64,000 nucleotides of DNA from Ligula intestinalis (GCA_036362985.1 JAYGXS010000009.1:26819734-26883733); one strand, 5' to 3'; positions 43,131 through 55,177 are shown, numbered from the stretch's first letter. Program-made: numbers and translations. Notes: generated from the sequence alone by a model not told the origin.

Positions 43131-43455
43131 ACCACTGGAACAAGAGTTTTATTGTCCTGACGTTTCGGATTCCGTCGGGAGTCCTTAATCATAGAAAATG
43201 TTACAATACTCTGAGTCATGCACAGATAGGGGTGAAATATGTACAGATTGCATGTTACTTATAATAAATAGCGGTCATCCGCGTTTTTAGTGTAATTATC
43301 CACTCCTGTAGGCACCGCTTGGGTCTTAATTGGTGCGGTGAGGCTTGAGACTTCGAGTTCGACTCATTAATTGCCGAGATTTTCTGGTCCACGTCGGATG
43401 CGGGTTTGGTAATTGCGCGAAAATTAGGCTCAATGTCGTCAGAGCTGTTGTCGGG
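43131..43455. repeat. Left arm of a 325-bp foldback around a PLE fragment
   Basis: Near-identical reverse complement of 43762-44087, with only scattered differences. It contains the inverted 3' UTR and C-terminal coding tail of the PLE fragment at 43456-43960. No such long, well-kept inverted repeat exists elsewhere in the window. Confidence 0.93.
43153..43197 (-). ncRNA. Hammerhead-like motif in the left foldback arm
   Basis: Reverse complement of the motif at 44022-44066, with the same stem and CCGAAACGTC. Confidence 0.4.
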
Positions 43456-43960
43456 CCCACCCCCCCCCCAAGTGATGAAACTGGAAGATTACTCCGGACG
43501 CGAATGACTGAGCTTGCAGTGACGATGAGGAAGAAAGACGCCAACTCCCAGGTTGCAGCTCACTCAACGGGACCCGGCCATATTTTAAAGTTTGACGAGG
43601 CCGAAATCCTCGCAAGGGGTGAAAACCGCATGAGCTGCAAGCTGCTCGAGTCATGGTTCTCAGGTCCCCAGTCCATCAACAAGTGCAATGATTTGACGTT
43701 TCTCTCATGTGTACTGAGACATTGCCTGAGCAAGAGAATCAGCCACATGGGAAATGCCGAACCCGACAACAGCTCTGACGACAACGAGCGTAATTTTCGC
43801 GCAATTACCAAACCCGCATCCGACGTGGACCAGAAAATCACGGCAATTAATGAGTCGAACACGAAGTCTCAAGCCATCACCGCACCAATTAAGGCCCAAG
43901 CGGTGCCTACAGGAGTGGATAATTACATTACAAATGTGGATGACCGCTATTTATTATAAG
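43456..43960 (+). pseudogene. Penelope-like element, GIY-YIG end and C-terminal tail
   Basis: Starts inside the GIY-YIG domain: ETGRLLRTRMTELAVTMRKK carries the YVGETGR-type helix with the conserved Arg. It is followed by DANSQVAAHSTGPGHILKF, LESWFSGPQSINKCNDL and a hydrophilic C-terminal extension (PDNSSDDNERNFRAITKPAS ... VDDRYLL) that ends at a TAA at 43957-43959. Reverse transcriptase and the GIY half of the endonuclease are gone. From 43762 on, the coding tail forms the right arm of the foldback, so the same peptide tail is encoded, inverted, in the left arm. The frame is open, unlike the other copies, which suggests a young insertion. Confidence 0.8.
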
Positions 43961-44087
43961 TAACATGCAATCTGTACATCTTTCACCCCTATCTGTGCAT
44001 GACTCAGAGTATTGTAACATTTTCTATGATTAAGGACTCCCGACGGAATCCGAAACGTCAGGACAATAAAACTCTTGTTCCAGTGGT
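43762..44087. repeat. Right arm of the 325-bp foldback
   Basis: Pairs with 43131-43455. It holds the PLE C-terminal codons (to 43959), the 3' UTR, the hammerhead-like motif and AATAAA at 44065-44070. Confidence 0.93.
44022..44066 (+). ncRNA. Hammerhead-like motif in the PLE 3' UTR
   Basis: Stem GGACTCC-CGAC-GGAATCC (one C-A mismatch) followed by GAAACGTC is intact. The CTGATGA core reads CTATGATTA, so cleavage is doubtful. AATAAA follows directly. It lies downstream of a PLE stop codon, which ties the motif family in this window to PLEs. Confidence 0.45.
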
Positions 44088-44159
44088 CACATCCCCGATT
44101 AAAGTATATCATATACGATTAAAAGTCCTAATAACCACTGGATAAGGACTCCACATAAA

Positions 44160-44350
44160 TAACACTGTTTTTACTATGCATAACTAACTAATTATATATT
44201 TTTAGTTAATTTTATAGAAATATTAGTTAATTAGTTATCTAGTTTTTATTAGTTTTAGTTTGGTTTTGGTTTAGCTTAGTTTATTTTGTTAAATTTAGTT
44301 CAGCTTATTAGTTAGTTTTTATTTTATCAGTTTATTGTTTAGTTTTTTTT
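44160..44350 (+). repeat. AT-rich (TTAGTT)-like low-complexity tract
   Basis: Irregular TTAGTTA / TTTAGTTT units over about 190 bp. Confidence 0.75.
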
Positions 44351-47300
44351 TACCATATTTTCTTCTCCTTGATATGCCCCACCCGCATAATCCCTTTTAC
44401 CGCCGCTCCCATATTACACAAACGCGGGGTTGTTGTTACTGTGGGGCTGTTTCTAACAAATTCTTGCCAACCACTGTTTCAGTCTCCTTTCTAGATGGAA
44501 CACCTGGGTACTTGCGTAATCCTAAATGCTTTTGCAGTACCCTTGATTTCTGTACCATAAAGTTATTTTCTTCCCTGACATAGCTTTGTTTATCTCAGCT
44601 TTGTGAAGGGCCTGGTAGCTCCTGGGTAGCCATAACGCGAGGAATTTTTTCCGTAAGGACTTTCCGGAAGAAAATAAGAAACGTAAATACGCCTGATTTG
44701 CCGTGTGATTTATGCGTTTTAGTCAAGTGATTAGGTGGCGCATTAATATTTCTGCGGAACATCTGCCGTTTACTTTGTAGGCGGTCGACATATTTTTTTC
44801 TTTCCAAGCTATTTTGTTTGATACGCAACAGCTACAGAATGCGCCTACAGGCATAGCTAGGTGGACACAATTTTTCCCGCTGTAGAGGGCTACGAGTAAA
44901 CACTGACCGCGTACGAGTGGACTAGAAGGTCTGTGTGTACGGGCGCTCTCCAAATGTTTCGTTTTATGACAGAGTCAGCTCATCGCTCCTCAACTGTATG
45001 CCTCCTTGTATTTTATTGAGTGCTGATTGTAGCGCTTTGAACCTTTCTATTTATTCGTAGTCTCATGTGCCATGCATAAGTAAGGCATGATACTCACTAC
45101 GCGATCCAAGCACAAACATAGTTGAAAATCAAAAAAAAATTCCAGTTTGACCGTACCTCGTGTACACATGAATAGAAGCGAAAAAAAAAAATTTTGCTCG
45201 GACTATTGCTCTTTAAAAAAACGACAGATTTGCTGCACCTAGGCCTTTCCATGACCTTTCAGTGGCCATGGAAGTTTGACCGCTTGTTTGCAGAATCAAC
45301 TCAGATAACTAAGGATACAAAATTAAGGTAGACTCTTCTTTTCGCATACATGATAATTAAATAAATCGCGCTCTGTTTTGATGCTACGAAGAATTCTGCA
45401 GTCTTTTTGATTTCGCAAAAAAGGTCCATACGAAGTGAACAACAGTGTTGACCCTCATATTTAGCCAATCAACTGCCTGAACCAACCGGATTTCTGCGTG
45501 CCCTGCTCACCCCTTATTTGCACGGCTCGGAGACTGGGGCCACTCAGATGGCTGTCAAGAAATTTTTGAAACGTACATTCTGCTCAAGTGGTAGTTTTCA
45601 ACAAGAGAATTATCTATGCAGATGCAAAGAAAGGACCGTCTGGATGAAAGTAAACTTTTATGTAGGGGTTCAGGAGATGTTCCTGTGGATGGAATTATAA
45701 TATCTCAAAATATATACTTAATTGATGTGCCCACCTCCCTCTGTCCCCACCTTACGCTCAGCTCTCACCGAATTCGAACCGAATAATAACCATGATACGA
45801 ATACTTTTTGGTCATCCTCTTGGCAGGAACGCGGAATAGGAACGCTCCGTAATACAGGCGACTTTGCGCAAAATTCCCCATCTTAATTCTTACTATGCGT
45901 TTGTAGTAGATTTCCTATCTCATCGAATGCAATCGAAATAATAAAATATGCTTTCGTTCCGAATGAAGGACTTGATTAATATTGTAAGTTTGATTATCCT
46001 GTAGCCTAATTTCTAGATTTCCCAGTCAAGTTAGGGCACCGAATTTTGAAGGAGCGTCTTTCTGACCGCCTGTATAGAGGATAGACTTGATGAAATGACT
46101 AATTAAGTGGTATTTATTTCTTCGTTGATATTCTATGCTGTTATAAATTCGAATATGCTTTGTAGAAAAAATGCAAAAAATAGTATTTCTTGTGCTCGTT
46201 TGGTAGCAGAGTAAGCTTTCTTCATATTTTATACTTAAAAAAGTTATATTTTGGTTTAGAAATTAGTTCTCTTAGTTCTGAATAATTTTGGCTCCTATTG
46301 TTTGTTCCATTTGCACTGAAAGTTTCCAAAATATAGGTTGCATTCATTTTACCAAATCAAGAGCACAACTTTCTATGCGCTCTGGGGAAGAAGTTAGATA
46401 GTTCATATACACTTTTGTAATGGATGAGGATCATGTTGTATGCTTTACAGGCAAGGTTATACGTTTACGGATGTGGTGTATTATGAATGATTTTTAGCTG
46501 TCTAAAATATCTCATAAGTAGAAATATGGTGTGCGAGTGTCTGAAGAGCTGGCGCGTTCTAATCGAAGTATCGTACTCGACGCCGAACAAACTGTGGGTA
46601 CAGATACTTCCTTATTGTCGGAATATTTCGGTTTTGTCTTTCTGATCATGCTGCAGATTGCTCACTAATCAGACCAAGGGAAAAATTCTGAGAAAGAGGA
46701 AAGTATGATGGTAGAAGACAATCTATGGAGACGTTACGGAATGAGAAGGGGGCCAAAGTTGTTAGCGACGGGTGGATACGGTACAGCGGGGACAGGAGTG
46801 GGGATACAAATGGGACACTATCGCTGGGGCTCGTCGGTCGACGTAACTTCTACGGGTTCCGCACCCTGATCTGGTGTCCTACCCTCGTTCACAATTCAAT
46901 CGACTTCACTCTTCGAAGACCGTGGGTATAATCACTTTTCCACCTAAACGTCAAGTAAAACAAAAATTTATCCTCCTTTCCTACAGATATTTTCTAAAAA
47001 CCCAATGATATCCTTTCTTCAAGTATAAAATTCAAAGAAGGCGTAATTTTCTACCAGAGGTCTACAAGAAATAATACTGTTATGCATGTCCACTATAAAG
47101 TACATCTAAATTTATAATGGTGTCAAAAATCAATGGGAAAGCGTACACTTTTTAAGTAGCCGCTTGTTACAGATCTTAGAAGTCGGCATCCTGATGTGAC
47201 TGATATATCTTGCGGTAAGGCTGCAAGATAATTAGTCTTACAATCTGTGTTATTTCCGGTTGAGCAAGTTTTAAATTCTCCACGTCCTTTCTTCAGCAAA

Positions 47301-48900
47301 AATCCTGTTCGACCTACCTATGATTGCTTCCTCCTTGGGAGAGCTGTCCTCCTTTCGCTAAGCCATGTGCCCGTGCCCCTGCTTCCCTCGAATGCTGGCC
47401 ACCCTCCCGTGTTTACGATTATCATTCGATTGCATACGACTGAATACTGCACCCAGCTCTCCGGTTCGGCTCCCTGGCTTGCTATCACCTTTCCCCACAA
47501 TGTTGTCAGCTCCCTGCTGATGCAAGAACCATTCGTTTCGATTCCCGGTGATGAAAGCTCGTGACGTGAATTTGTGATGGAGAGCCAGCTGTCCGTTCCC
47601 CCTTCTTAACCCAGTTTTTGCGGCTACTCACGAACCAATCTTCCAGCTAACCCCCATCGTGGACACATTCACCTTGTCTCTGTTCACGGACCCTCCCCCT
47701 CTCCTTTTCGCGCTGGTGTTTCGGACCAGTCCTGATGCCACATGAATTGCCTCCTGAAATCATGTAAAGCCAGAGCCATATCCCCTCTTCCACTAAAACA
47801 ACAGCGCTTTCCCAAGACTAGTTTCGCCATGCGTAGCGTTGTTGTTTGACCTGTGTTGTTCTCTTGCATAGAGTCAGGCGAGTTGGCCGACTCCCTTCGC
47901 CCTTGGCTTGGTGTGTCCATTGTTGTGGTTTGTAGATTGTTTATCCTTGCTATTTTCGCTTACTAATACCGTCCTGTCTTGACAGTTGTTATTATTGGGT
48001 TTGAAATAGGCGTGACTGCTGGATACAGAGGCAGAGAAGTCAAATAGACTAAAAAATCCTAATCAAACATTTTTTTAGATAATCTGAAGTGCATTTCTGA
48101 AGTTCGGTTGACATTTCATATGGTAGCCAGTCTACTGTAGTTGCTTGAACTGACCATTCCGCTGTGTTCCTACCAAGCGCTCAGCTCTCACCGGTATTCC
48201 ACAAATTCGAACAGAAATAAGTGACTAGAGTCTGGTAACCTTTTCGACTGACTGGGATAGCCCGAATGTCTTTCCAGTGCTGATGCAAGTGTGTACGCAG
48301 TCGTGTCCTCACACGTTTAGGCTGTGGTTATATACGCCAAGACGTGCACTGCACCTCAGCCAGCCAGCTCACCGCAACGCGTCATGACCTGGCTGTACGA
48401 TTGGATAACGATCAGAACGCAAGACGAAAGTCAGGCCGAGGCTGTCCAAGTTGACCTCTCTGACATTTCGAAAGCCACTGCAAGTGCTGACGTCCGCCGA
48501 AGGGCAGGGGGGGGACTGGAGAGCGGAAGGGGTGAACGCATCAACGGGAACCTGCGTGCGAATTAGAGGCAGACTTGTGCAGTGTCCTCTACATTCTTTT
48601 TACCTTCAACATCCAATAACTAGACAACGTCAAAACGGCCGGGGAGAGGTGCTCAGGAGTGGTGGCTGACAAAGTTAAATGCCCATCTACGCGAGCCACA
48701 CACGCTCTTATTTTAAAGCGCACGATAGACTGAAGTAAACACTACTACGATCTCCTGTTAGTAAGAACGATATAGAGAGACCATATTGGAAGAAACCCAT
48801 TGCGACCTGACTGTTAATCCAGAGAAGGACCGCATTATCCCCCCAAGCCCGAACAATGTAAAAACGCTTCCGAGTTATTTAATTGAAAAATGCACTGAGG
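44351..48900. other. Unassigned, no gene recognised
   Basis: About 4.5 kb of sequence with only short frames, none with a motif. There are AT-rich patches at 45.9-46.6 kb. No copy of the window's repeat families was recognised. Confidence 0.35.
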
Positions 48901-48909
48901 ATGGAGTTC

Positions 48910-49275
48910 CCAGTGGTGGCTTCATACTTCCTCGCTCTCTGTCTTCTCTTCCATATACCCTTTAAACTGACCGTGTGGTAGATGCGTTGACCCAGCATGG
49001 GACCAGATTAGGGTCCGACAAGTGTTAGTTAGGATGCGTGCAGATAACAAATACCGAGCATGGGGGTTGGAAGCACGCATAGGGGCAGCCTCGGTCACGC
49101 CAGTCACCTGCGTCCGATCTCGCCTCAGGCCTTGTTGACTCTCTATTGACAACGGGTCCAGAGGGGTGAGGAAAGGGGGAGTGCGGTAGATGCTGCGAAA
49201 GTCTACTACTGCCCACGCAAGTCACTGCACTTGTCTTCAGCATGCTGAAGCATACGGCAAAAATAGTCAAAATCG
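48910..49275 (-). repeat. Dispersed repeat W, minus copy
   Basis: On the minus strand TCGATTTTGACTATTTTTGC, GCATGCTGAAG, GCATCTACCGCACTCC, GCGAGATCGGACGCAGGTGA and GTCAACGCATCTACCACACGG follow the order of the copy at 12612-12960. The longest W match in the window. Confidence 0.7.
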
Positions 49276-49299
49276 ATTGTACAACTGTGATATGCGTAG

Positions 49300-50035
49300 T
49301 AAATCTTTGATTGCGGCTGAGAAGGCAGCCACCTGACGCATTTACCAGAAACACCATCAGCCCAATGTGTGTTTTGTGTTTTTAATGGTTACTGAGTGGT
49401 CTCGGAGTCAAACGGCGACGGTACCTTTAAGTCCCTTATTGTGTAAATCCTGGTGTATGTGTAAAAGGGGTCAGGTCGTGCTGTTGCGCGCGCAGACGGG
49501 CTCGCCAGCCCTGTCAGCGACTGCGCCCATCCCACCTCAGACGATCGATCAACTAGGCGGTGGAGGAGAGAGTGAGATCGACCCTCAGCGCACTTTCCAT
49601 ACCATAAACTTGAAGCTATCACGGTACGCTAAAAGCCGTTATTGTTGGTTCCTGATGAGATGTCAAATTACTGCCAGAGAGGGCGCGAGCCTTAAATTTT
49701 AAGAAACAAACAGTTCTAGTGAAACGCTTTCCAGCCACTGCATCAAACCCAACAGTTAGCACAAATGCTTGCAAACAGTTTTAACCTTGACGGTACAAGC
49801 CAACAGCACATATTATAAAACTCAGCACACTAACTGTACTGAAGGGTGGTAGTTAGGTTCCTGTGCTGAATCGGAAAAATGTGCTTGCATTAATGGAAAC
49901 AGGTGGGGGTGGAGGGAGTGAGGGAGGGGAATGATGACTCAACCTGCAGAGTCTGCGGAGCTCACCTACCTCCAGACGTGGGCCTGTTTACAGGCTGTCG
50001 GAATCATTGTCATCCATATCGGTGTTGGTAGCCCC
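49300..50035. other. Unassigned
   Basis: No motif found. The 111-codon frame at 49367-49702 has no recognised domain. Confidence 0.35.
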
Positions 50036-50039
50036 TTTC

Positions 50040-50620
50040 GCCTCTCCTTCGTCCTGCTCTTTCAGGCGGCTGAATAACTTGTGCTACTGACCATCGCCAT
50101 CATCAGCATCATCGTCATCGAACCCATCTGCTTTTTTAAGGCCTGCTCCTCGCGACCCGCCTCCCTCTATCTCCCACTTCACAGGTTTGACTGATAACAA
50201 TAACCCTTCGTTTTCTTCTTACTCCACCTGCCAAGCCCGTTAGGACAAAATAAATAGGATGAGGAGGTTCAAAGCCCGGAAGGACAATGCCCCCCTCCAT
50301 TACTGCTTATAGCACCTGCCCACTCCTCTAGGTTTTTATCCTTTTTCATCCTTTTGTAATATTTAAATTCTGTGCGTATGCCCACGTTAAACTTGACACG
50401 TCAAGTCATCAACCACATGTTTTTTTGGTACAGCAACATAGATAATGAAAGTGTGAGAGGTTGACGGAGTTCATAAATGTCTTGTGGTTAGCATTCGTCG
50501 TTTCCACGCCGCCCACATGGTGAGCGCAGCCTGTTGTGGTCGTCGAGACTGGGGAGAGATAAACTGGGGTGTGAGCGATCTATGATATTGCCAAAAATCG
50601 AACATGCGAGTCCGAGGAAG
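50040..50620 (-). repeat. Dispersed repeat R, minus copy
   Basis: Reverse-complement partner of 6415-7060, with collinear blocks including GAGTGGGCAGGTGCTATAAG, GGCATTGTCCTTCCGGGCTT, GATGACGATGATGCTGATGA and GAAACGACGAATGCTAACC. In sense direction it directly follows a PLE hammerhead-like tail at 50667-50713, so R may be part of, or have been carried along by, a PLE. Confidence 0.8.
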
Positions 50621-50666
50621 TAATTGAGAAGAAGAAGAATATGTGATTGCTGGGACAAGACTTTTA

Positions 50667-50713
50667 TTCGCCTGACATTTCGAAATCCGTCGTGGGTCCT
50701 TCTTTAGAGACAT
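50667..50713 (-). ncRNA. Decayed hammerhead-like motif
   Basis: On the minus strand GTCTCTAAAGAAGGACCC, ACGACGGATTTCGAAATGTC and AGGCG correspond to 7957-8003. The CTGATGA core reads CTAAAGA and stem II has mismatches. The stem I halves GTCT and AGGC are kept. Confidence 0.4.
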
Positions 50714-50729
50714 TAGCAGAAACATTAGC

Positions 50730-51335
50730 TTCCGTTGCAAAAGTAGCGTATGTAGGTCTACTCATTAATCCCTACTCCCTGCATGTTTTCCTACGAAAAC
50801 GGGGTTAAAGGTTTTTATGGGTGGGGAATTAGGACGTGCAGTGGAATACACTTCAATAAAAGCTAAATGCATTTTTATTTTTCTGTACTCAGAAGTGCTG
50901 TTGATTTATATCTGTAGTTTTCCTAAGCTGTATTATCATTTAACTTATTGGGAAAAAACCCAATTATAAAATTGCAGGTTTCTTGAATTTCCCGAAAATT
51001 TGAAATAGTGGTTAGGAGGTCGTCTACTTTAATTTACCTGAGGTCCAACATATCGTTCTGGAGTAAGATAAGTATAGCCCACAGTGCGAAGCGCCGCGCA
51101 CACCTTCAATTTACATGCCGAACAACTTACTCCCAGCGGCCGCGGGAAGCAACTTCGATTATGAACCTATTTGTTCGCTTACACTTACTTCTAAAAGATT
51201 ACTTCGCTGCCTTTCCTATTTCCCCACCCCAAAACTCTATAACCACCGTTTTTGCAGGACAAAATGCTAGCACTAGGGGTATATGAGTGGGCCTACATAA
51301 GCTACTTTTGCCGCTTCCGTGACCGACGCCGACGC
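50730..51335. other. Unassigned
   Basis: No motif or repeat pair recognised. Confidence 0.4.
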
Positions 51336-51339
51336 CAGA

Positions 51340-51545
51340 TGGTGATCGCATGTCGCCCCCTCGCCCTTATGACAGTCGTGCACTCCATGCAACTGACAGT
51401 TATGATCACTCCACGAACCTGACCCATTACCAGCGATCACAACCTATCCTGATTTCCTCCGCTGCCTCCCCCCTCTCCCTAGTACACAGATCTTTACACG
51501 AAGATCTCGTCATGCGGGCACGTAGAAAACGATGAGTTGCAATCA
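51340..51545 (+). repeat. Dispersed repeat (pair with 41985-42200)
   Basis: GTGCACTCCATGCAACTGAC, CCTGACCCATTACCAG, CACAACCTATCCTGATTTCC and CTCGTCATGCGGGCACGTAG align with the minus strand of 41985-42200. Confidence 0.65.
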
Positions 51546-51764
51546 TAGGACCCTTAGCAACCCTGTCCAACTATAAGACTTTCATTATGTCTGCAATTTT
51601 ACTGGCCTGAGGATGTTTGCTGATGAAAATTTTCAAGTTAAACATGGGAATATTTGCAGGAATTAAAGTACAAATTTTTAGTCTTGGTAACTGTGTGGGT
51701 AATGTTATGAAGAATGTGGATGGGTTTATAAGCGCTCTAATATATATAAGAATAAAAGGTAAGG

Positions 51765-52010
51765 ATACATTGTATGGTATAGAAGTGGGAACAGGAACTG
51801 CCCACAGTGGGTGTGGATTTGCTCAAAATTCCAAAGGAAATAAAATGCGGGATCCTGGTGGACATTAGGGTTAAGTTAATGGCAAGGTTTAAAATCGAGG
51901 TTAGGGTCAGCGTTGGGGTTAATGTCAGGATTATCTTAAGAGTTTGGGTTCGGTTTGACGTAACCGCAAGGAATTGGGTTTAGAATATAGTAGGGGATTA
52001 AGAGTAAAGC
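51765..52010 (+). repeat. Telomere-like repeat family, copy 1
   Basis: A unique start (GGGAACAGGAACTGCCCACA, GGATTTGCTCAAAATTCC) leads into degenerate GGGTTA / GGTTAGGGTCAG units. The start and the array are both matched at 52565-52840 in the same orientation, so this is a dispersed repeat with its own leader and not a telomere. Confidence 0.65.
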
Positions 52011-52114
52011 AATTTTTTAGTTCCCAAATGAATGAGAAGGTTCGTGTTCCAGAGCTGAGCAAAAATACCTTTAAGAACTCTTCCGAACTAATTTATAAAA
52101 CAAAGCAAGCGCCG

Positions 52115-52497
52115 AGTGAACAGACGACGGCCAGTGCAACAGCAACCCGAAGCCTGGAGGGCCACTCCCTACATAAAAGGGGTCTCCGAAGCAGTCTCAC
52201 GACTGTTGCAACCTGCTGGCGTAAGCATAGCCCATCGACCTCAAGCGAAAATACGCCGCCGGGTGCTGCGACCTAAAGACAGACTGCATCCTACAGAAAC
52301 CTCTGCAGTAGTCTACAAGATACTTTGCCACGATGGCTACTGCAATTACGTTGGAGAAACAGGCCACAAATTGCAGACTCACCTACACGAGCAAAAACTA
52401 GCGACCCGGAGACTGGATCCAAACTTGCAACTTGCAGCACACATCGCAGAGACTGGCCATGGATTCGATCTTCAAGGAGCGACCATCGTAAACTTCT
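52115..52497 (+). pseudogene. Penelope-like element, linker and GIY-YIG fragment
   Basis: In one open frame: YIKGVSEAVSRLLQPAGVSI with AHRPQAKIRRRVLRPKDRLH, then the GIY-YIG domain VVYKILCHDGYCNYVGETGH (the Cys pair and YVGETG are typical of PLEs), LHEQKLATRRLDPNLQLAAH and GHGFDLQGATIVN. The catalytic Arg after YVGETG is replaced: where other copies read TR, this one reads TH. The fragment has lost its reverse transcriptase and its 3' end, which breaks at about 52495. Same subfamily as the remnant at 3250-3640. The copy is sandwiched between two telomere-like repeats. Confidence 0.85.
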
Positions 52498-52564
52498 TAT
52501 TTATACCGTATTACTTAGATACGAGGATATTCCTCCTATCTTAAAGTAGAAGATGTATGGTTGC

Positions 52565-52840
52565 GTAATCAGGACAGGGTAACAGGAACCACCCACTATG
52601 CATGTGGCTATGCGCCAAATTGCGGGTGAATTAGGTTTAGGATTAAGGCGGGGCTTACCGTTAAGATTAGAGTAAGGCTTAAGGTCGGGGGTTAAGGTCA
52701 GAGTTGGAGTTAGGGTCAAGATTATATTTAGAGTCTGGATTTGGTTTCATGCAAACTCTAGAAATTGGGTTAAGGATAGGACTACGATTGAGATTAAATT
52801 TACGGTTTAATTGCATTTTAGGGTTAAGACACGAAAATAT
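52565..52840 (+). repeat. Telomere-like repeat family, copy 2
   Basis: The leader (GTAACAGGAACCACCCACTA, TGCGCCAAATTGCGGGTGAA) and array (GGTTTAGG, GGGGTTAAGG, GTTAGGGTC) parallel 51765-52010. Confidence 0.65.
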
Positions 52841-52849
52841 GCTGCCTTC

Positions 52850-54230
52850 CTGAAATTGGTCGGTAGGCCACCTACTCTAAGTGAGTGGGACGTTTCTATT
52901 CCAGTATTTTGGTTTTTACGTCACCGATCGCTTGAACATAACCCCCGCGATCGAGGCGGGATCACGGTAAAAACATTTCACAGTTAATATGACAGTTCAC
53001 TTTTTTTCAGCTTTTAGCGACAGAAATGCAACTAGTGAAGCTACCGCTTACCTCACCGCTAAAAAGTTAAGGTTCGTTAAAAAAACTTTCGGCGCCTTGG
53101 TCAGGCCAAAAACAAGTCCTGCATGACGAGTTACCGGCGAGTTCATTTGATGCTTTACGTTTGTTACAGGTGACGGCACACGGTTTTAAGCCCCCAATTA
53201 AGGACATTTCGACAGGACCCGCTCTGAGCGGGGCCAATAGTGGATTAACCCGCCTCTCATGCGTACCGCGCATTGCTTAGAAGTCTCCTCCAAGTTCCGC
53301 CGTCATTTGCGACTTTTTTCAACCTTTGTCCATTTCTTGGCACTGTTACCCTACAGCCTTGTGAATCACCTGGTGTCCTGCCCTGGCCTAAGGTCTGCGC
53401 CCAGGGGAGTTCATGTTCCTCCTCCTCCTCCTCCTGCTTCTGCGTTGTCTTTTGTCCAGCTTATCGTCGTCGCCATCTTCGTCGTCACCCACCCCTATTA
53501 CTCCCCTCCAGATACGCAGTCGTTACTTATCGGGACGGGGTGGGGGCGGGGGGCAAATGACTGCGCACAGGGAAATAACTTTTTTCCCACCCCACAGTCC
53601 AGACAGTCCGTTTGTTCATCCCGCACCTTATTAGCGCGTCTTCTATGCGTGTGCTGGCAGAACCAACGGAGCGGAAAATCACATTCTGGCTCCGTGGCTG
53701 CTGCCGAGGGCTGCGGCTCTGAATAATCACGCGGCGCCGCAGCACCCTTGCTGCTGCTGCTAGCCGACGCGAGAACATCGGCACCCTCTCTCTCTGCTCA
53801 AATCCATGTTATGGATGGTGAACGCGTAATGTGCAGCGGTCGATGGCATAAAGTTATGCAACAGAGCACCGATGCACTGGCGTCGTTTTTTAATTCTGTA
53901 AACCCACCACCTGACTTGAGAGGTACAGTTGCGAGGTGTGGTCACCAACAGGAACGTAAATCGAGAAAGAATGCCGACTCTGGTCACCATTAACGAGTGC
54001 TTTAGTTTAAAAAAATCAGAACTGTATTCAGCCAAGGCATTCTCGAGCTCAGCATCAGTACACGAAACTGACAACAGTTTGACCAGGTCCAACGTGTGCC
54101 CCATTGAAAGACCGCAGTTGGACGGTGCGTTGTGCTTGAGGTTAATTACTAGTGAAGGTAGACTTGCACCGTTATAGACCCTCCTCCCCCCGCCTGAGCC
54201 AGGTGTCATGGTAAAGCCAACGAGATCGGA
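52850..54230. other. Unassigned; C-rich patches
   Basis: CTCCTC-rich stretch at 53412-53435. The 155- and 199-codon frames (53259-53726 plus; 53760-54359 minus, which crosses the GA tract) have no motif. Confidence 0.35.
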
Positions 54231-54231
54231 G

Positions 54232-54233
<2 letters not shown>

Positions 54234-54280
<47 letters not shown>
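54234..54280 (+). repeat. (GA)n microsatellite
   Basis: About 23 dinucleotide units, uninterrupted. Confidence 0.97.
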
Positions 54281-54281
<1 letters not shown>

Positions 54282-54284
54282 ATA

Positions 54285-55140
54285 GGTGGCTAGCGCGACC
54301 TGAGTCGCCTCTAAACGTGCCGCTAAACCTGGCTCAGATCTCAGGGAATGGGGGTGCAATAAAGGTCACCATAAGAGGAGCCATTGTAGGCTGACTCTCA
54401 GTCTGCCAGTCGGTCACTCCAAACAACAAGACACACAGGCAGAATGCGTGGCCCGAGTTATCCCATCAGCTGGCAATCTTCCAAGCCACGGCTTTTAGCG
54501 CACCATGATAACTTCAAGCGCGTCAGTTCGTTTATAGGGAGGAAAAAGCGCTGAGTTGTCCAACTAATTCTCTATTCCCATTCTCAGCCACTATCCGACA
54601 CTGTCAGTTGACAATATCAAAACGACCGGTCATGGGCCTGGGGGTAGTGACTGAAAAATCGAAGTACATGTGGGATATGATGTGGTCCACTCAGATAATA
54701 GGCGACGGAACGTATCCAAACATATATAAGCTAGTAGATAGTATAAAGCGTGAAAGGCCAGATTAGTAGGAATATTTTATCCTGTACACAAAGGAAAGGA
54801 GAGTAGATTGACTTGGGAGAGACACGTCCGCTCAGTAGGTTTACCGGGTCCCAAGTGAGGTTTGAGAGTAGTCGGACCAGAAGACAGAGAGCGAGAGCTT
54901 TCATTGGCTAGGTCGGCCTGTGATTGATTGGAAGACATGTTGCTTGACATAGTTGATGGACAACGTGGGTGGCCTGTGTCTCGCGCTAGTAAGTCCGGCG
55001 AGATTAACGCCCTTAAGGTCTACGCGGATTGAGGCCACGACCGGAAAGCCAGACATCGGGACATGCACCTGTTAGAGTACAAGGTCGCTACATACCCATC
55101 GACGCGGACCAAACACGCCGATCAGTTGACTGGTGCGGAA
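54285..55140. other. Unassigned
   Basis: No recognised motif. Confidence 0.35.
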
Positions 55141-55147
55141 ATGAATG

Positions 55148-55177
55148 CCCGGTCATCGGTTTCGATGAGGTCCACCG
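55148..55177 (+). repeat. Dispersed repeat W, 5' piece split by a solo LTR
   Basis: CATCGGTTTCGATGAGGTCC with ACCG corresponds to the start of the W copy at 12612. W resumes at 55767. Confidence 0.7.

Noticed and set aside
47247..47564. 105-codon ORF
   Set aside because: No motif, no splice or polyadenylation context, and overlapping open frames on the other strand.
53760..54359. 199-codon minus-strand ORF
   Set aside because: It crosses the GA microsatellite (Leu-Ser repeats), has no motif, and other frames are equally open.
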